DNA from: Pseudomonas sp. KU26590
GTDB taxonomy: Bacteria > Pseudomonadota > Gammaproteobacteria > Pseudomonadales > Pseudomonadaceae
Assembly: GCF_026153515.1 (NCBI RefSeq)
Contig: NZ_CP110644.1
Span: 124,001-188,000, forward strand
Length of the DNA stretch: 64,000 nucleotides
Reading direction: 5' to 3'
This document shows, piece by piece, positions 8,243 through 17,992 of this stretch. Each line of letters starts with the position of its first letter. The stretch's first letter is position 1. Below the pieces are notes generated by a model that was given only the letters and a program-made list of their open reading frames with translations, ran no database searches and was not told the origin of the DNA. Made by a program: the position numbers and the translations under genes.

Positions 8243-9349
8243 TCAGCCGCGGTGGGGGGCCGGTTGCTGCTGTGTAAGGCAGTGAATGTTACCTCCGCCC
8301 AGCAGCATTTCGCGGCCCGGGACCATAACCACCTCGTGTTCAGGGAACAACTGCTGGAGGATCTGGCGGGCCGTGTCATCCATCGGATCGTCGAAACACG
8401 GGGCAATGATGCCGCCGTTGACGATCAGAAAATTCACGTACGAACCGGCCAGACGCACCGATGGGTTGCGCTCCTGACTGCCATGCACCTGATCCACGCC
8501 GGCGCACTCTTCTTCGGTGGCAAACAACGGACCCGGGATCGGCATCTTGTGCACGACGAACGGGCGTCCCTTGGCGTCGCGGGTGTTTTCCAACACTCTC
8601 ATGGCCGCCTGGCAACGCGGGAAGTTGGGATCTTTCGGATCATCTGTCCAGGCGAGTAACACTTCACCGGGGCGTACGTAGCAGCAGAAGTTATCCACAT
8701 GGCCGTCGGTCTCGTCGTTGAACAGACCGTCCGGCAGCCAGATGATTTTTTCGACAGACAGGTGATCGCGCAGCACGGCTTCGATGTCTTCGCGAGACAG
8801 GTGCGGGTTGCGGTTGCGATTGAGCAGGCACTCCTCGGTGGTGATTAGTGTGCCCTCGCCGTCTACGTGGATCGAGCCGCCTTCCAGCACAAACCCTTCG
8901 GTGACGTAGCGCGGGCAGCGCTCGATTTCCAAGACTTTGCTGGCGACCTGTTCATCCAGGTTCCACGGCGCGTACAACCCACCGTCGAAACCGCCCCAGG
9001 CATTGAAGCCCCAATTGACACCACGGACCTCGCCCGCGTCGTTGATGACGAAGGTCGGGCCGCTATCACGCACCCAGGCGTCGTTGCTGCTGATCTCGAC
9101 GACGCGAATGTTGGGCACATTCAGCCGTGCGCGGGCGTTGTCGTACTGTGCAGCCGAGACGCCGACGGTGACAGGCTCGAAACGGGCGATGGCTTTGGCC
9201 ACGGCAACGTGATCGTTCTGCACCGGCTTGCCGCCCAGACGCCAGTTGTCAGGGCGCTCGGGCCAGATCATCCAGGTTTGCGTCTGCGGCGCCCACTCGG
9301 CAGGCATGTAGAAGCCATCGGCGCGGGGGGTGCTGTTGAGAGTGGTCAC
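8243..9349 (-). CDS. aguA: Agmatine deiminase
   Basis: The enzyme converts agmatine to N-carbamoylputrescine in the arginine decarboxylase route to putrescine. Guanidine-modifying-fold motifs are clear: [34 protein letters not shown] and the nucleophile Cys in LGGGNIHC near the C-terminus. GTG 9349 gives 368 residues, the length I recall for Pseudomonas AguA; upstream in-frame codons would add an unlikely hydrophobic stretch. aguB, its usual partner (N-carbamoylputrescine amidohydrolase), is not in this window. A 14-bp palindrome lies 124 bp upstream of the start. Confidence 0.95.
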   Translation of the reverse strand: MTTLNSTPRADGFYMPAEWAPQTQTWMIWPERPDNWRLGGKPVQNDHVAVAKAIARFEPVTVGVSAAQYDNARARLNVPNIRVVEISSNDAWVRDSGPTFVINDAGEVRGVNWGFNAWGGFDGGLYAPWNLDEQVASKVLEIERCPRYVTEGFVLEGGSIHVDGEGTLITTEECLLNRNRNPHLSREDIEAVLRDHLSVEKIIWLPDGLFNDETDGHVDNFCCYVRPGEVLLAWTDDPKDPNFPRCQAAMRVLENTRDAKGRPFVVHKMPIPGPLFATEEECAGVDQVHGSQERNPSVRLAGSYVNFLIVNGGIIAPCFDDPMDDTARQILQQLFPEHEVVMVPGREMLLGGGNIHCLTQQQPAPHRG

Positions 9350-9472
9350 AGTAATCAGAACTCCATGAAACGACGAGGGCGTCTGCGGCAAAAGAAGACA
9401 GACGTTATAGACGATAAAAATCGGATTTAAAAACACTAATCAAGCAGTAGGCGAAGATCCGGGCATCTAACG

Positions 9473-9486
9473 TCGATATATATCGA
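9473..9486. promoter_or_regulatory. 14-bp palindrome upstream of aguA
   Basis: TCGATATATATCGA is a perfect palindrome between the aminotransferase-fusion stop (9519) and the aguA start (9349). Its symmetry and position suit a dimeric repressor operator controlling aguA, for example an AguR-like TetR protein. The protein that binds it is not known. Confidence 0.4.
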
Positions 9487-9518
9487 AATAAGCCAAAGCG
9501 TGCCTGATAAGGCCCCGC

Positions 9519-12437
9519 TCAGCTCTCCAGTTCACTCAGCACCTTCGACACGCTGTCGACAAAGAAGTCCACGCTTCGACGGGTGGTGACCATGGGCGGT
9601 TTGATCTTGAGAATATTCAGATAATCCCCCGTAGGTTGCATGAAGATCCCCAGCTCACGGAGCCGATCGCACAGGTAGGTCGTTTCCTCGGTCGCGGGTT
9701 CCAGCATCTCAGGGTCGCGAACCAGCTCAAGCCCCAGATAGAACCCCGAACCATGGACGGCCCCGGCCAGCGGATGTTTGTCGATCAACGCCAGCAGACG
9801 CTCCTTGAAATAGCCGCCCACCACGCGGGCGTTTTCCCACAGCTTTTCTTCCTCCATGACGTCGAGCACTGCCATGCCGATGCGGCAACTCACCGGGCTG
9901 CCGCCGGACGACGAAAAGAAATAGCCCTCAGCCTCCAGCGCTTCGGCGATTTCGCGACGTGTGATGACGGCGCCGAGGGGATGACCGTTGCCCATGCCTT
10001 TGGCCATGCTGATGATGTCGGGCACCACGCCCTGCTCTTCGAAGCCCCAGAAGTGATGACCGAGACGGCCGTAACCCACCTGCACTTCATCGGCGATGCA
10101 TACGCCGCCCTGGGCGCGGACTTTGTCGTACACCTGCTGCAAGTAACCCGGCGGCAGCGAGATTCCGCCGGCGTTGCCGTACACCGGTTCGCAGATGAAG
10201 CCCGCCACTTGCCGCCCTTGCTCCGCCAGCGCCTTCAGGTGCGCGTCCACGCTGCGCAGGTAGAACGACGTGCTTTCCGCGCCGCGAAACTCGCCTCGGT
10301 AGGCGTTGGGCGCCACCACGGGATGCACCCAGTCCGGCCGCGTGCTTAACGCTTGCGGGTTATCGGCGATGGACGTTGAAATGGCATCGGTCGCCACTGA
10401 CCAGCCGTGATAAGCCTCCAGCACGCTCAGGACATCGCGCCCGCCGCTGTAGGCCCACGCCAGACGAATCGCCAGATCATTCGCCTCGGTGCCGCTGTTC
10501 ACCAGAAACACCCGATCCATGCCGGCAGGCGCCAGCTTCAGCAGCCGCTCGGAAAACTCGGCGATCGCCGCGTAATGGAAGCGTGAATTGGTGTTGAGCA
10601 GCGACCACTGCCTCGCGGCGACGTGGGCCATGCGCGGATGGCCATGACCGAGCACCGCGACGTTGTTGAGCATGTCCAGATAGGACCGGCCCTGCAGGTC
10701 GATCAGGTGGTTGCGCCAGCCGCGCTCGATCTGCGGTGGGGCTTGGTAATAATGCTTTTGCGAACGGGCGAAACTGGCGTCGCGACGGGCGAGCAACGCG
10801 GCGGAATCTGCCAACGCAGGCGCATCGCAATCGAAACCCAGTAACCCTTTGGGTGACGGACACAGCGCACGCCAAGCGGCTGCACGCGAAGGCGTGGTGA
10901 ACAGCGGCGGGCTCACGTCCCGCTCCGAACACAGCTGCACGATCAACGCGCCGCCGCCCTGACCGATCACGTCCCCCGCGCCGAACTCAACGCCAGAGTC
11001 AAAATCAGAACGCACGCCCCACAAGCGCAGGCTCACTTCGGCGCCTACCAATTGCAGCGCACCGTCGGCAGTGTGACGCAGGCTGCCGGCAAATGGCGCA
11101 TGAACAGCGGCGCCGTGGGGGATGTGCAATTCGGTATGCAGCGCGAAGGTGTCCGGCTCTTTCGCGCTGTCGGGCAGTGTGCGGGACAGCCGATATTCGC
11201 CATAGCGACTGGCGGCCAGACCGTGGTGTTGAGCTGCGTCTTTCAGCAGTTGTTCGTCGATGCCGCTTTGTTCCCAGTTGCCCGCGACGAAATGCTCGCT
11301 GAGCACACCCAGATCCACGAGGGTAAAGGTCTGCTCGCTCAAGCTCGGCAACAGCGGCGAAAACGGCTCGGCCTCGTCGTCCGCTGCCCATTCACCCACC
11401 GCGTCGAGAATCGCCGCTTCCATTAGCGCAATCGGCACCGAGGTGGCGACGTCGAAGATGTTCAACTCGCTGGCCAGATTGGCCTGGATGTAACCGTTGT
11501 CCGGCTCGATGCTCGCCTGTTGCTCGCTGCTCAAAACCAGCACGGCCGAGCGCGCAACGATCAACGGCCAGAGCGCCAGCAGCTCCTCGCTCTGAAGCGG
11601 GTTGATTTGGTGGTAAGCCTGAATCGCGGGCAGGATGAAAAACGGATCGCCCTCGGCGTGGTGCAGCAGCGCGGCGCAGGTTACCGAGAGGTCGGCGATG
11701 CGCCACGTGCGAACCAGATCTCCAAAGTCGATCAGCCCTTGAAGCTGCCACTGGCGATGGGCATCCCGGGCCCAGACCACGTTGTACTCGGTGATGTCCA
11801 TGTGAATGGCCTGCGCCGGCAGCGACGCCACCAGCGGCAGCAAATAGGCCTGGGCCTGCTCGGCAGCCTCGGCGATGCAGGCGCGCTTGTCGGCATCGGC
11901 GATGACCGGGAGCAGGTGCTCGATCAACGCGAAGGCGTGGCGCGGATCCCACTGCAACACACGGTCCAGGCCTGGGTGCTCGAACCCGGCCAGCGCCACG
12001 TCGACACGGGCACAGAGCTGCGCCAATCCGGTCACGATGTGCCGGTTCAAATGCGCGACATGGGCCAGTGACTGCCCGTCGATAAACTCCAGAACACGCA
12101 GGTGCACAGCGTTGCCGTTGTGATCGACGGACAGCAAGTCTTCACCCTTCAGCGCCGGCATCACTGCCGGAACGCGCACCTGCGGTTCGCCGATCAAATG
12201 CCGCAACGCTGAATGCTGCGCGGCAAGCTCGGTGGTTGAATAAGCACCGTGGCAGATCTTCAGGACGAAACGTCGCCCGTCACCGCAGTCCAGCAGGAAG
12301 TTTCGGTCCTGGTGACTGCCCAGCTCCTTCAACGTCCCCGACAGCCCGTAATACGTCGCCAGCCATTCGCCGGCCTGCGCGGCGTCGATGTCCGGGCATG
12401 GCAAGCTGGAGCGGCGATTCAAAGTGTCGAGCGACAT
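9519..12437 (-). CDS. Kinase / M23-like / class III aminotransferase fusion (phosphoamine phospho-lyase type)
   Basis: A 972-residue three-part protein. Residues 1 to about 340 are an aminoglycoside-phosphotransferase-fold kinase: FVLK (K60), the catalytic loop HMDITEYN (212-219) and IDFGD (236-240). A middle part (about 410-540) looks like a peptidase M23 beta domain (GAAVHAPFAGSL) without evident catalytic residues. The last 410 or so residues are a class III PLP aminotransferase with VNSGTEAND, IADEVQVGYGR and the PLP lysine in SMAKGMGNG (about K813). Human AGPHD1 (hydroxylysine kinase) and AGXT2L1/2 (phospho-lyases) match the two ends, so kinase and ammonia-phospho-lyase steps may be joined here. 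The substrate is unproven. ATG 12437 was chosen for its match to the family start. Confidence 0.85.
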   Translation of the reverse strand: MSLDTLNRRSSLPCPDIDAAQAGEWLATYYGLSGTLKELGSHQDRNFLLDCGDGRRFVLKICHGAYSTTELAAQHSALRHLIGEPQVRVPAVMPALKGEDLLSVDHNGNAVHLRVLEFIDGQSLAHVAHLNRHIVTGLAQLCARVDVALAGFEHPGLDRVLQWDPRHAFALIEHLLPVIADADKRACIAEAAEQAQAYLLPLVASLPAQAIHMDITEYNVVWARDAHRQWQLQGLIDFGDLVRTWRIADLSVTCAALLHHAEGDPFFILPAIQAYHQINPLQSEELLALWPLIVARSAVLVLSSEQQASIEPDNGYIQANLASELNIFDVATSVPIALMEAAILDAVGEWAADDEAEPFSPLLPSLSEQTFTLVDLGVLSEHFVAGNWEQSGIDEQLLKDAAQHHGLAASRYGEYRLSRTLPDSAKEPDTFALHTELHIPHGAAVHAPFAGSLRHTADGALQLVGAEVSLRLWGVRSDFDSGVEFGAGDVIGQGGGALIVQLCSERDVSPPLFTTPSRAAAWRALCPSPKGLLGFDCDAPALADSAALLARRDASFARSQKHYYQAPPQIERGWRNHLIDLQGRSYLDMLNNVAVLGHGHPRMAHVAARQWSLLNTNSRFHYAAIAEFSERLLKLAPAGMDRVFLVNSGTEANDLAIRLAWAYSGGRDVLSVLEAYHGWSVATDAISTSIADNPQALSTRPDWVHPVVAPNAYRGEFRGAESTSFYLRSVDAHLKALAEQGRQVAGFICEPVYGNAGGISLPPGYLQQVYDKVRAQGGVCIADEVQVGYGRLGHHFWGFEEQGVVPDIISMAKGMGNGHPLGAVITRREIAEALEAEGYFFSSSGGSPVSCRIGMAVLDVMEEEKLWENARVVGGYFKERLLALIDKHPLAGAVHGSGFYLGLELVRDPEMLEPATEETTYLCDRLRELGIFMQPTGDYLNILKIKPPMVTTRRSVDFFVDSVSKVLSELES

Positions 12438-12717
12438 GAAGGAAGTCCTGAGAGATAAAAGCGCGCAAACAATATCGCCAGTAGCGCGACTGTTAATCAA
12501 CCCCGCGCCGTTTGCCAGCCAATAAATGCTTTAGAGAACTTGTAGATAAACCGTGCGTTAAGGCCGTGAAACAGCCGCGGCGGTTTAATGGCGCTAATTG
12601 CGATGGGCCATCAATTAATATCATCGCTTGTCAGTGGATTGCTTCTTGCGCCAGTCATCAACGCCCCACAAGCTATGCTCCATCGTCTTACGTCTTTCCA
12701 GGGAAGAAGGTTTATCC

Positions 12718-13797
12718 ATGCGAATACTTGTTACCGGTGGCGCCGGCTTCATCGGCTCTGCGCTGATCCGTCACCTGATCAACAACACCGATCATGACGT
12801 CCTCAACTTCGACAAGCTGACCTACGCCGGTAATCTTGAGTCGCTGCAGGGCATTGCCACGAACACCCGGTATGAGTTCGTGCAACAGGACATCGTTGAT
12901 CAGGCTGAGGTGAGCAAAGTCCTCGCACGCTTCAAGCCCGACGCGATCATGCACCTGGCGGCTGAATCCCACGTTGACCGTTCGATTGACGGCCCGTCGG
13001 AGTTCATTCAGACCAACATCGTCGGCACCTACAGCCTGCTGGAAGCGACCCGCAGCTATTGGCTGACCTTGCCAGAAGCCGAGCGCGCAGCCTTCCGCTT
13101 CCATCACATCTCCACTGACGAGGTGTATGGCGACCTGCACGGCGTGGACGATCTGTTCACCGAAACCACGCCCTACGCGCCAAGCTCGCCGTACTCGGCC
13201 AGCAAAGCGGCGTCGGACCATCTGGTTCGCGCCTGGCAGCGCACCTACGGGCTGCCAGTGGTTGTCACCAACTGCTCGAACAACTACGGCCCGTTCCATT
13301 TCCCCGAGAAGCTCATCCCACTGGTGATTCTCAACGCCTTGGCCGGGAAACCCCTGCCGGTGTACGGCAATGGCTTGCAGGTACGCGACTGGCTGTTCGT
13401 CGAAGACCACGCCCGCGCACTGCTCAAGGTGGTGACCGAGGGCAAGGTCGGCGAGACCTACAACATCGGCGGCCACAACGAACAAAAAAACATCGACGTC
13501 GTGCGCGGCATCTGTGCGCTGCTCGAAGAGCTGGCGCCTGAACAGCGCAAAGGCGTGGCCCACTACGCAGACCTGATCACCTACGTGACCGACCGCCCGG
13601 GCCATGACATGCGCTACGCCATCGACGCCAGCAAAATCGAACGCGAACTGGGCTGGACGCCGCAAGAGACTTTCGAGTCCGGCCTGCGCAGAACCGTGCA
13701 GTGGTATCTCGACAATCTTGAATGGTGCCGCAACGTGCAAGACGGCAGTTATCAGGGCGAACGCCTGGGTACCAACGTGAAGGAACTGATCGCATGA
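12718..13797 (+). CDS. rmlB: dTDP-glucose 4,6-dehydratase
   Basis: This 359-residue enzyme carries out the second step of dTDP-L-rhamnose synthesis. It is an extended SDR: NAD-binding GGAGFIG at residues 7-13, the active-site STDEVYGD, and YSASK carrying the Tyr-Lys pair. The C-terminal substrate half is complete ([17 protein letters not shown]). The start is ATG 12718 after GGAAGAAGG. It is the first gene of the four-gene operon and overlaps rmlA by 4 bp (ATGA). The product feeds lipopolysaccharide and rhamnolipid sugars. Confidence 0.97.
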   Translation: MRILVTGGAGFIGSALIRHLINNTDHDVLNFDKLTYAGNLESLQGIATNTRYEFVQQDIVDQAEVSKVLARFKPDAIMHLAAESHVDRSIDGPSEFIQTNIVGTYSLLEATRSYWLTLPEAERAAFRFHHISTDEVYGDLHGVDDLFTETTPYAPSSPYSASKAASDHLVRAWQRTYGLPVVVTNCSNNYGPFHFPEKLIPLVILNALAGKPLPVYGNGLQVRDWLFVEDHARALLKVVTEGKVGETYNIGGHNEQKNIDVVRGICALLEELAPEQRKGVAHYADLITYVTDRPGHDMRYAIDASKIERELGWTPQETFESGLRRTVQWYLDNLEWCRNVQDGSYQGERLGTNVKELIA

Positions 13798-14669
13798 CTA
13801 AAGGAATTGTACTGGCCGGCGGCTCGGGCACGCGCCTGCACCCGATCACCCTCGGGGTCTCCAAACAGCTGTTGCCGATCTACGACAAGCCGATGATCTA
13901 TTACCCGATCTCGGTGCTGATGCTGGCCGGGATCAAAGACATCCTGGTCATCTCGACGCCGCTGGACCTGCCGCAATACCGGGCCCTGCTGGGGGACGGC
14001 AGTCAGTTCGGCGTGCGCTTTCATTACGAGGAGCAACCCAAGCCGGACGGCCTCGCGCAAGCATTCCTGATTGGCGAAGCGTTCATCGGCGATGACTCGG
14101 TGTGCCTGATTCTGGGCGACAACATCTTCCACGGTCAGCACTTCAGCGAGCAGCTCAAGCGCGCGGCGGACAACACCTCCGGCGCGACCGTGTTTGGCTA
14201 CTGGGTGAAAGATCCGGAGCGTTTCGGCGTAATCGACTTCGATGAGCACGGCCATGCGCTGTCCATCGAAGAGAAGCCCAAGGTGCCGAAATCCAGCTAC
14301 GCCGTGACCGGTTTGTATTTCTACGACAACGAAGTCATTCAAATCGCCAAGGACGTCAAACCGTCCCCACGCGGCGAGCTGGAGATCACCGACGTCAACA
14401 ACGCCTATCTCAAGCGCGGCGACCTGCGCGTCGAGCGCTTTGGCCGCGGCTTCGCCTGGCTCGACACTGGCACTCATGACAGCCTGCTGGACGCATCGCA
14501 ATACGTGCAGACCATCGAGCACCGTCAGGGCCTGAAAGTCGCGTGCCTGGAAGAAATCGCCTACCAGAACGGCTGGATCGACCGCGCTCATCTGCTGAAG
14601 CGGGCTGACTATTTCGGCAAGACCGGCTACGGTCAGTACCTGTTCAAGATCGCAGGGGAAAGTCAGTGA
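13794..14669 (+). CDS. rmlA: Glucose-1-phosphate thymidylyltransferase
   Basis: The first enzyme of the dTDP-L-rhamnose pathway, joining glucose-1-phosphate and dTTP. It has 291 residues with the nucleotidyltransferase motif [13 protein letters not shown], the lysine loop [15 protein letters not shown], and LGDNIFHG holding the metal-binding Asp. Its length is typical. It overlaps rmlB (ATGA) and rmlC (GTGA) by 4 bp each, so translation of the operon is tightly coupled. Confidence 0.97.
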   Translation: MTKGIVLAGGSGTRLHPITLGVSKQLLPIYDKPMIYYPISVLMLAGIKDILVISTPLDLPQYRALLGDGSQFGVRFHYEEQPKPDGLAQAFLIGEAFIGDDSVCLILGDNIFHGQHFSEQLKRAADNTSGATVFGYWVKDPERFGVIDFDEHGHALSIEEKPKVPKSSYAVTGLYFYDNEVIQIAKDVKPSPRGELEITDVNNAYLKRGDLRVERFGRGFAWLDTGTHDSLLDASQYVQTIEHRQGLKVACLEEIAYQNGWIDRAHLLKRADYFGKTGYGQYLFKIAGESQ

Positions 14670-15211
14670 AAGTGGTTGCCAGCAAGTTGCCTGAAGTCCT
14701 CATCATCGAACCTAAGGTGTTCGGCGATGAGCGTGGCTTCTTCTACGAAAGTTTCAACGCCCGGGCCTTTGCCGAGGCCACCGGGGTCGCCGATCAGTTC
14801 GTGCAGGACAATCACTCGCGCTCGCAAAAAGGCGTGCTGCGCGGCTTGCATTACCAGATCGACAACCCGCAGGGCAAACTGGTCCGCGTGACCGCTGGCC
14901 GCGTGCTGGACATCGCTGTCGACATCCGTCGCAGCTCGCCGCAGTTCGGCCAATGGTTCGGTCTGGAGCTGTCTGCCGAGAACGCTCGCCAGCTGTGGAT
15001 TCCGAAGGGTTTCGCCCACGGCTTCGTGGTATTGAGCGATTACGCAGAGTTTCTCTACAAGACCACCGACTACTACACGCCATCGGCCGAGCGTTGCATT
15101 CGCTGGGATGATCCTGAGCTGGCCATCGACTGGGGCTTGAGCGAAGCACCTCAACTGTCGGCCAAGGATCAGGTCGGCAAGCTCCTGAAAGAAGCGGACC
15201 TGTTCCCGTGA
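14666..15211 (+). CDS. rmlC: dTDP-4-dehydrorhamnose 3,5-epimerase
   Basis: A 181-residue cupin enzyme that epimerises C3 and C5 of the 4-keto sugar. Characteristic motifs are [31 protein letters not shown] with the catalytic His, and [10 protein letters not shown]. It starts with GTG 14666 inside the rmlA stop and overlaps rmlD by 4 bp. Confidence 0.97.
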   Translation: MKVVASKLPEVLIIEPKVFGDERGFFYESFNARAFAEATGVADQFVQDNHSRSQKGVLRGLHYQIDNPQGKLVRVTAGRVLDIAVDIRRSSPQFGQWFGLELSAENARQLWIPKGFAHGFVVLSDYAEFLYKTTDYYTPSAERCIRWDDPELAIDWGLSEAPQLSAKDQVGKLLKEADLFP

Positions 15212-16089
15212 ATGTGCCGCTGCGGATTCTGATCAGCGGGCAACAGGGGCAGGTATCCCAGGCGCTGCAGCAACACTTGCAGAACATGGGCGAGCTTATC
15301 GTGCTGGGCCGCGATCAGCTGGACTTGAGTCAGCCGGAATCCATCCGTCCAGTGGTTCGCGACATCAAGCCGGACCTGATCATCAACGCCGCCGCGCATA
15401 CGGCAGTGGATCAGGCCGAAAACGAGCCGGACCTGGCCTTTGCGATCAACGCGCTGGCTCCTGGGGTATTCGCTGAAGAAGCCGCGGCCTTGGGCATTCC
15501 GCTGATTCACTACTCCACCGATTACGTGTTCGACGGCAGCAAGGCTGGCGCCTGGATTGAGTCCGACGCGCCCAATCCGCTGGGCGTCTACGGCAGCAGC
15601 AAGCTGGCAGGCGAGCGAGCCATCGCCGAAGCGGGCGGCCAGCACCTGATTTTGCGCACCAGCTGGGTTTATTCCCTGACCGGGCGCAACTTTTTGCTGA
15701 CCATGCAGCGCTTGTTGCAAGAGCGCGAGAAGCTGTTGATCGTGGGGGACCAGATCGGCGCGCCTACCTGGGCAGGCACTATCGCCGCCAGCACCGGCGC
15801 GCTGATTGAACGCTGGCGCGACGGGGCTCCGGGCGCTTGGGGTATTTATCACCTGACGGCCAGCGGCGAGACGTCGTGGTTCGGGTTCGCTGAAGCGATT
15901 GGTCAGCAATTGATCAACAGCGGCAAGCCCTGCGCGGCGCTAGAACCGATTGCCTCCAGCGCGTACCCGACGCCGGCTGCACGCCCGCTCAATTCGCGTC
16001 TGGATTGCAGCCTGTTGCAGCGCGAGTGGGGCGTCAGCCAGCCCGACTGGCACGATGCGTTGCTGGAGTGCTTAGCGCAGCAGCGGTAG
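15208..16089 (+). CDS. rmlD: dTDP-4-dehydrorhamnose reductase
   Basis: A 293-residue NADPH-dependent SDR that makes dTDP-L-rhamnose. It has the N-terminal nucleotide motif LISGQQGQVSQAL, the conserved AAHTAVDQAE, STDYVFDG, and YGSSKLAGE with the active-site Tyr and Lys. It starts with GTG 15208 overlapping the rmlC stop and closes the operon. The order rmlB-A-C-D differs from rmlB-D-A-C of P. aeruginosa (recalled), so rmlD has moved to the end. Confidence 0.97.
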   Translation: MNVPLRILISGQQGQVSQALQQHLQNMGELIVLGRDQLDLSQPESIRPVVRDIKPDLIINAAAHTAVDQAENEPDLAFAINALAPGVFAEEAAALGIPLIHYSTDYVFDGSKAGAWIESDAPNPLGVYGSSKLAGERAIAEAGGQHLILRTSWVYSLTGRNFLLTMQRLLQEREKLLIVGDQIGAPTWAGTIAASTGALIERWRDGAPGAWGIYHLTASGETSWFGFAEAIGQQLINSGKPCAALEPIASSAYPTPAARPLNSRLDCSLLQREWGVSQPDWHDALLECLAQQR

Positions 16090-16113
16090 GCATAATGGGC
16101 GACTCGATGTTGA

Positions 16114-16146
16114 GCGGCTGCGCAATACTGATTCATCCGCAGCCGC
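16114..16146. terminator. Inverted repeat between rmlD and the sensor kinase
   Basis: GCGGCTGCG (16114-16122) and CGCAGCCGC (16138-16146) form a 9-bp stem with a 15-nt loop. No T-run follows, so it may be a weak terminator or an operator for the next gene rather than a classical terminator. Confidence 0.35.
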
Positions 16147-16177
16147 CCCGCATCGCAACGAACCCACCGGCGATTCC

Positions 16178-17992
16178 ATGATCAGCACTAACGCCCTTCC
16201 CCGCCGTCCTCGCTGGCGCAGCCTTGCCCTGCTGGCGCTGATCCTCGCCCCGCTGTTGTGGCCTCTCGAACGCCTGGCCGAACATTATTACCGCAATGAG
16301 CTGCTGAGCCAGAATCGCCAGACCCTGGACCTGTACGTCGCCAACCTGCTGGGCACGTTGCACCGCTATGAAGTCCTGCCGCAGATTCTCGGCGACCTGC
16401 CCGGTCTGCGCGCCATGCTGGCGAACCCGCAGGACAAACACGCCCAAGCCCAGGCGAACGTGCTGCTGATGAACACCGCCAGGCAAACCGGTGCCGAGGT
16501 GATCTACCTGATGGCGCCCAACGGCGACACCCTCGCTGCGTCGAACTGGGACAAGCGCGACAGCTTCGTCGGCCGCAATTTCGCCTTCCGCCCGTATTTC
16601 AGCAACGCCATGGCCGGCAATCTCGGCCGCTTCTTCGGACTGGGCACGACGTCGGCCAAACGCGGCTACTTCTTCGCCGCCGCCGTGCGCGATGGCGACA
16701 CCGTGATTGGCGTGCTGGTGGTCAAAGTCGACCTGGACCTCACTGAGACCTTGTGGGGCAAGACGCCGGAGCAGTTGGTCGTCACCGACCACAACGGCGT
16801 GGTGATCCTCACCTCCAACCCGGCCTGGCGTTTCCGCGCCACGCGACCGCTGAGTGAGGAGGAAAAGCAGGCCATCGTCGCTATCCAGCCCTACCCGACC
16901 CGCGATCCGCGCCCGTTGCAGCTGGATGAAAAGGGTTGGCTCAAGCAGACCCAGCAAATCGACGAAACCGGCTGGAGCGTCAACATCCTTGCGCCCAAGG
17001 TGCTCGTGTCGAGGCCGGTGCGAACGGTCGTGGCGATTGGCGGCGCGGCGTTGCTGGTGTTGATGCTGCTGCTGGGCCTGATGATTCAGAGGCGGCGGCA
17101 TTATCTGGATCGCATCAATTTCGAGGCCAAGGCGCGCCGTGAACTGGAGGTGCGAGTCGCCGAGCGGACCTGCGATCTGGAAGGCGTCAACCAGCGACTG
17201 CGCCAGGAAGTGCTCGAACGCGAGCAGGCGCAGCAAGAACTGTTTCGCGCCCAGGACGAACTGGTTCAGGCCGGCAAGCTGTCAGCGCTGGGCACGATGT
17301 CGGCGAGCATCAGCCATGAACTCAACCAGCCACTCGCGGCCATTCGCAGTTACGCCGAGAACGCCGAGGTGCTGCTCGATCACCAGCGCACCGAAGACGC
17401 GCGCGGCAATCTCAAGCTGATCAGCGAACTCACCGGGCGCATGGCGTCGATCATTGCGCACCTGCGCGCCTTCGCCCGACGCGACCGCCATGCGCCTGAA
17501 AGCGTGGCGTTGCAGCCGGCGCTGGACGATGCGCTGGCCCTGCTCGCCAAGCGTCGACGCGGGATGGAAGTGGAGCTGATCCGTGACTTGCCCGCCGCGA
17601 CCTTGTGGGTGCAGGCCGGAGAGACGCGCCTGCGTCAGGTGCTGGGCAATCTGCTGGCGAATGCGCTGGACGCACTGACCGAGAAAGGCCCGCCGCGCAA
17701 GTTGTGGATCAGTGCCGAGTACAACACCGAGGGCGTCAATCTGTTCATCCGCGACAACGGCCCGGGGTTTTCCAAAGAGGCGCTGGAGCATGCCCGCGAG
17801 CCGTTTTTCACGACCAAGACGCGCACACAAGGGCTCGGCCTGGGCTTGGCGATCTGCGATACGCTGATGCGCGCACTGGGCGGCGAGCTGCTGTTTGCCA
17901 ATCACCCGGAAGGCGGCGCGCTGCTGACGTTGCGCATGCGCACCGGCGCCTCGGGCGTCAACCTTCAACCGTCTGAGGACCTCTCCCCATGA
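16178..17992 (+). CDS. dctB: DctB-type sensor histidine kinase
   Basis: A 604-residue membrane kinase. Transmembrane helices at about 15-30 and 284-303 frame a periplasmic double-Cache sensor (SNWDKRDSFVGRNFAFRPYF). A coiled-coil linker leads to the HisKA box SISHELNQPLAAIR with H380, then the N box NLLANALDAL, G1 DNGPGF and G2 GLGLGL. The layout is that of DctB, which senses C4-dicarboxylates. It overlaps the regulator gene by 4 bp. No dctA or TRAP transporter gene follows here, so the ligand and target are less sure than in P. aeruginosa, where dctPQM come next. Confidence 0.85.
   Translation: MISTNALPRRPRWRSLALLALILAPLLWPLERLAEHYYRNELLSQNRQTLDLYVANLLGTLHRYEVLPQILGDLPGLRAMLANPQDKHAQAQANVLLMNTARQTGAEVIYLMAPNGDTLAASNWDKRDSFVGRNFAFRPYFSNAMAGNLGRFFGLGTTSAKRGYFFAAAVRDGDTVIGVLVVKVDLDLTETLWGKTPEQLVVTDHNGVVILTSNPAWRFRATRPLSEEEKQAIVAIQPYPTRDPRPLQLDEKGWLKQTQQIDETGWSVNILAPKVLVSRPVRTVVAIGGAALLVLMLLLGLMIQRRRHYLDRINFEAKARRELEVRVAERTCDLEGVNQRLRQEVLEREQAQQELFRAQDELVQAGKLSALGTMSASISHELNQPLAAIRSYAENAEVLLDHQRTEDARGNLKLISELTGRMASIIAHLRAFARRDRHAPESVALQPALDDALALLAKRRRGMEVELIRDLPAATLWVQAGETRLRQVLGNLLANALDALTEKGPPRKLWISAEYNTEGVNLFIRDNGPGFSKEALEHAREPFFTTKTRTQGLGLGLAICDTLMRALGGELLFANHPEGGALLTLRMRTGASGVNLQPSEDLSP

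Noticed and set aside
12597..12615. Near-palindrome ATTGCGATGGGCCATCAAT upstream of rmlB
   Set aside because: Symmetry is imperfect and off-centre, and position relative to a promoter is unclear, so it was not listed as an operator.
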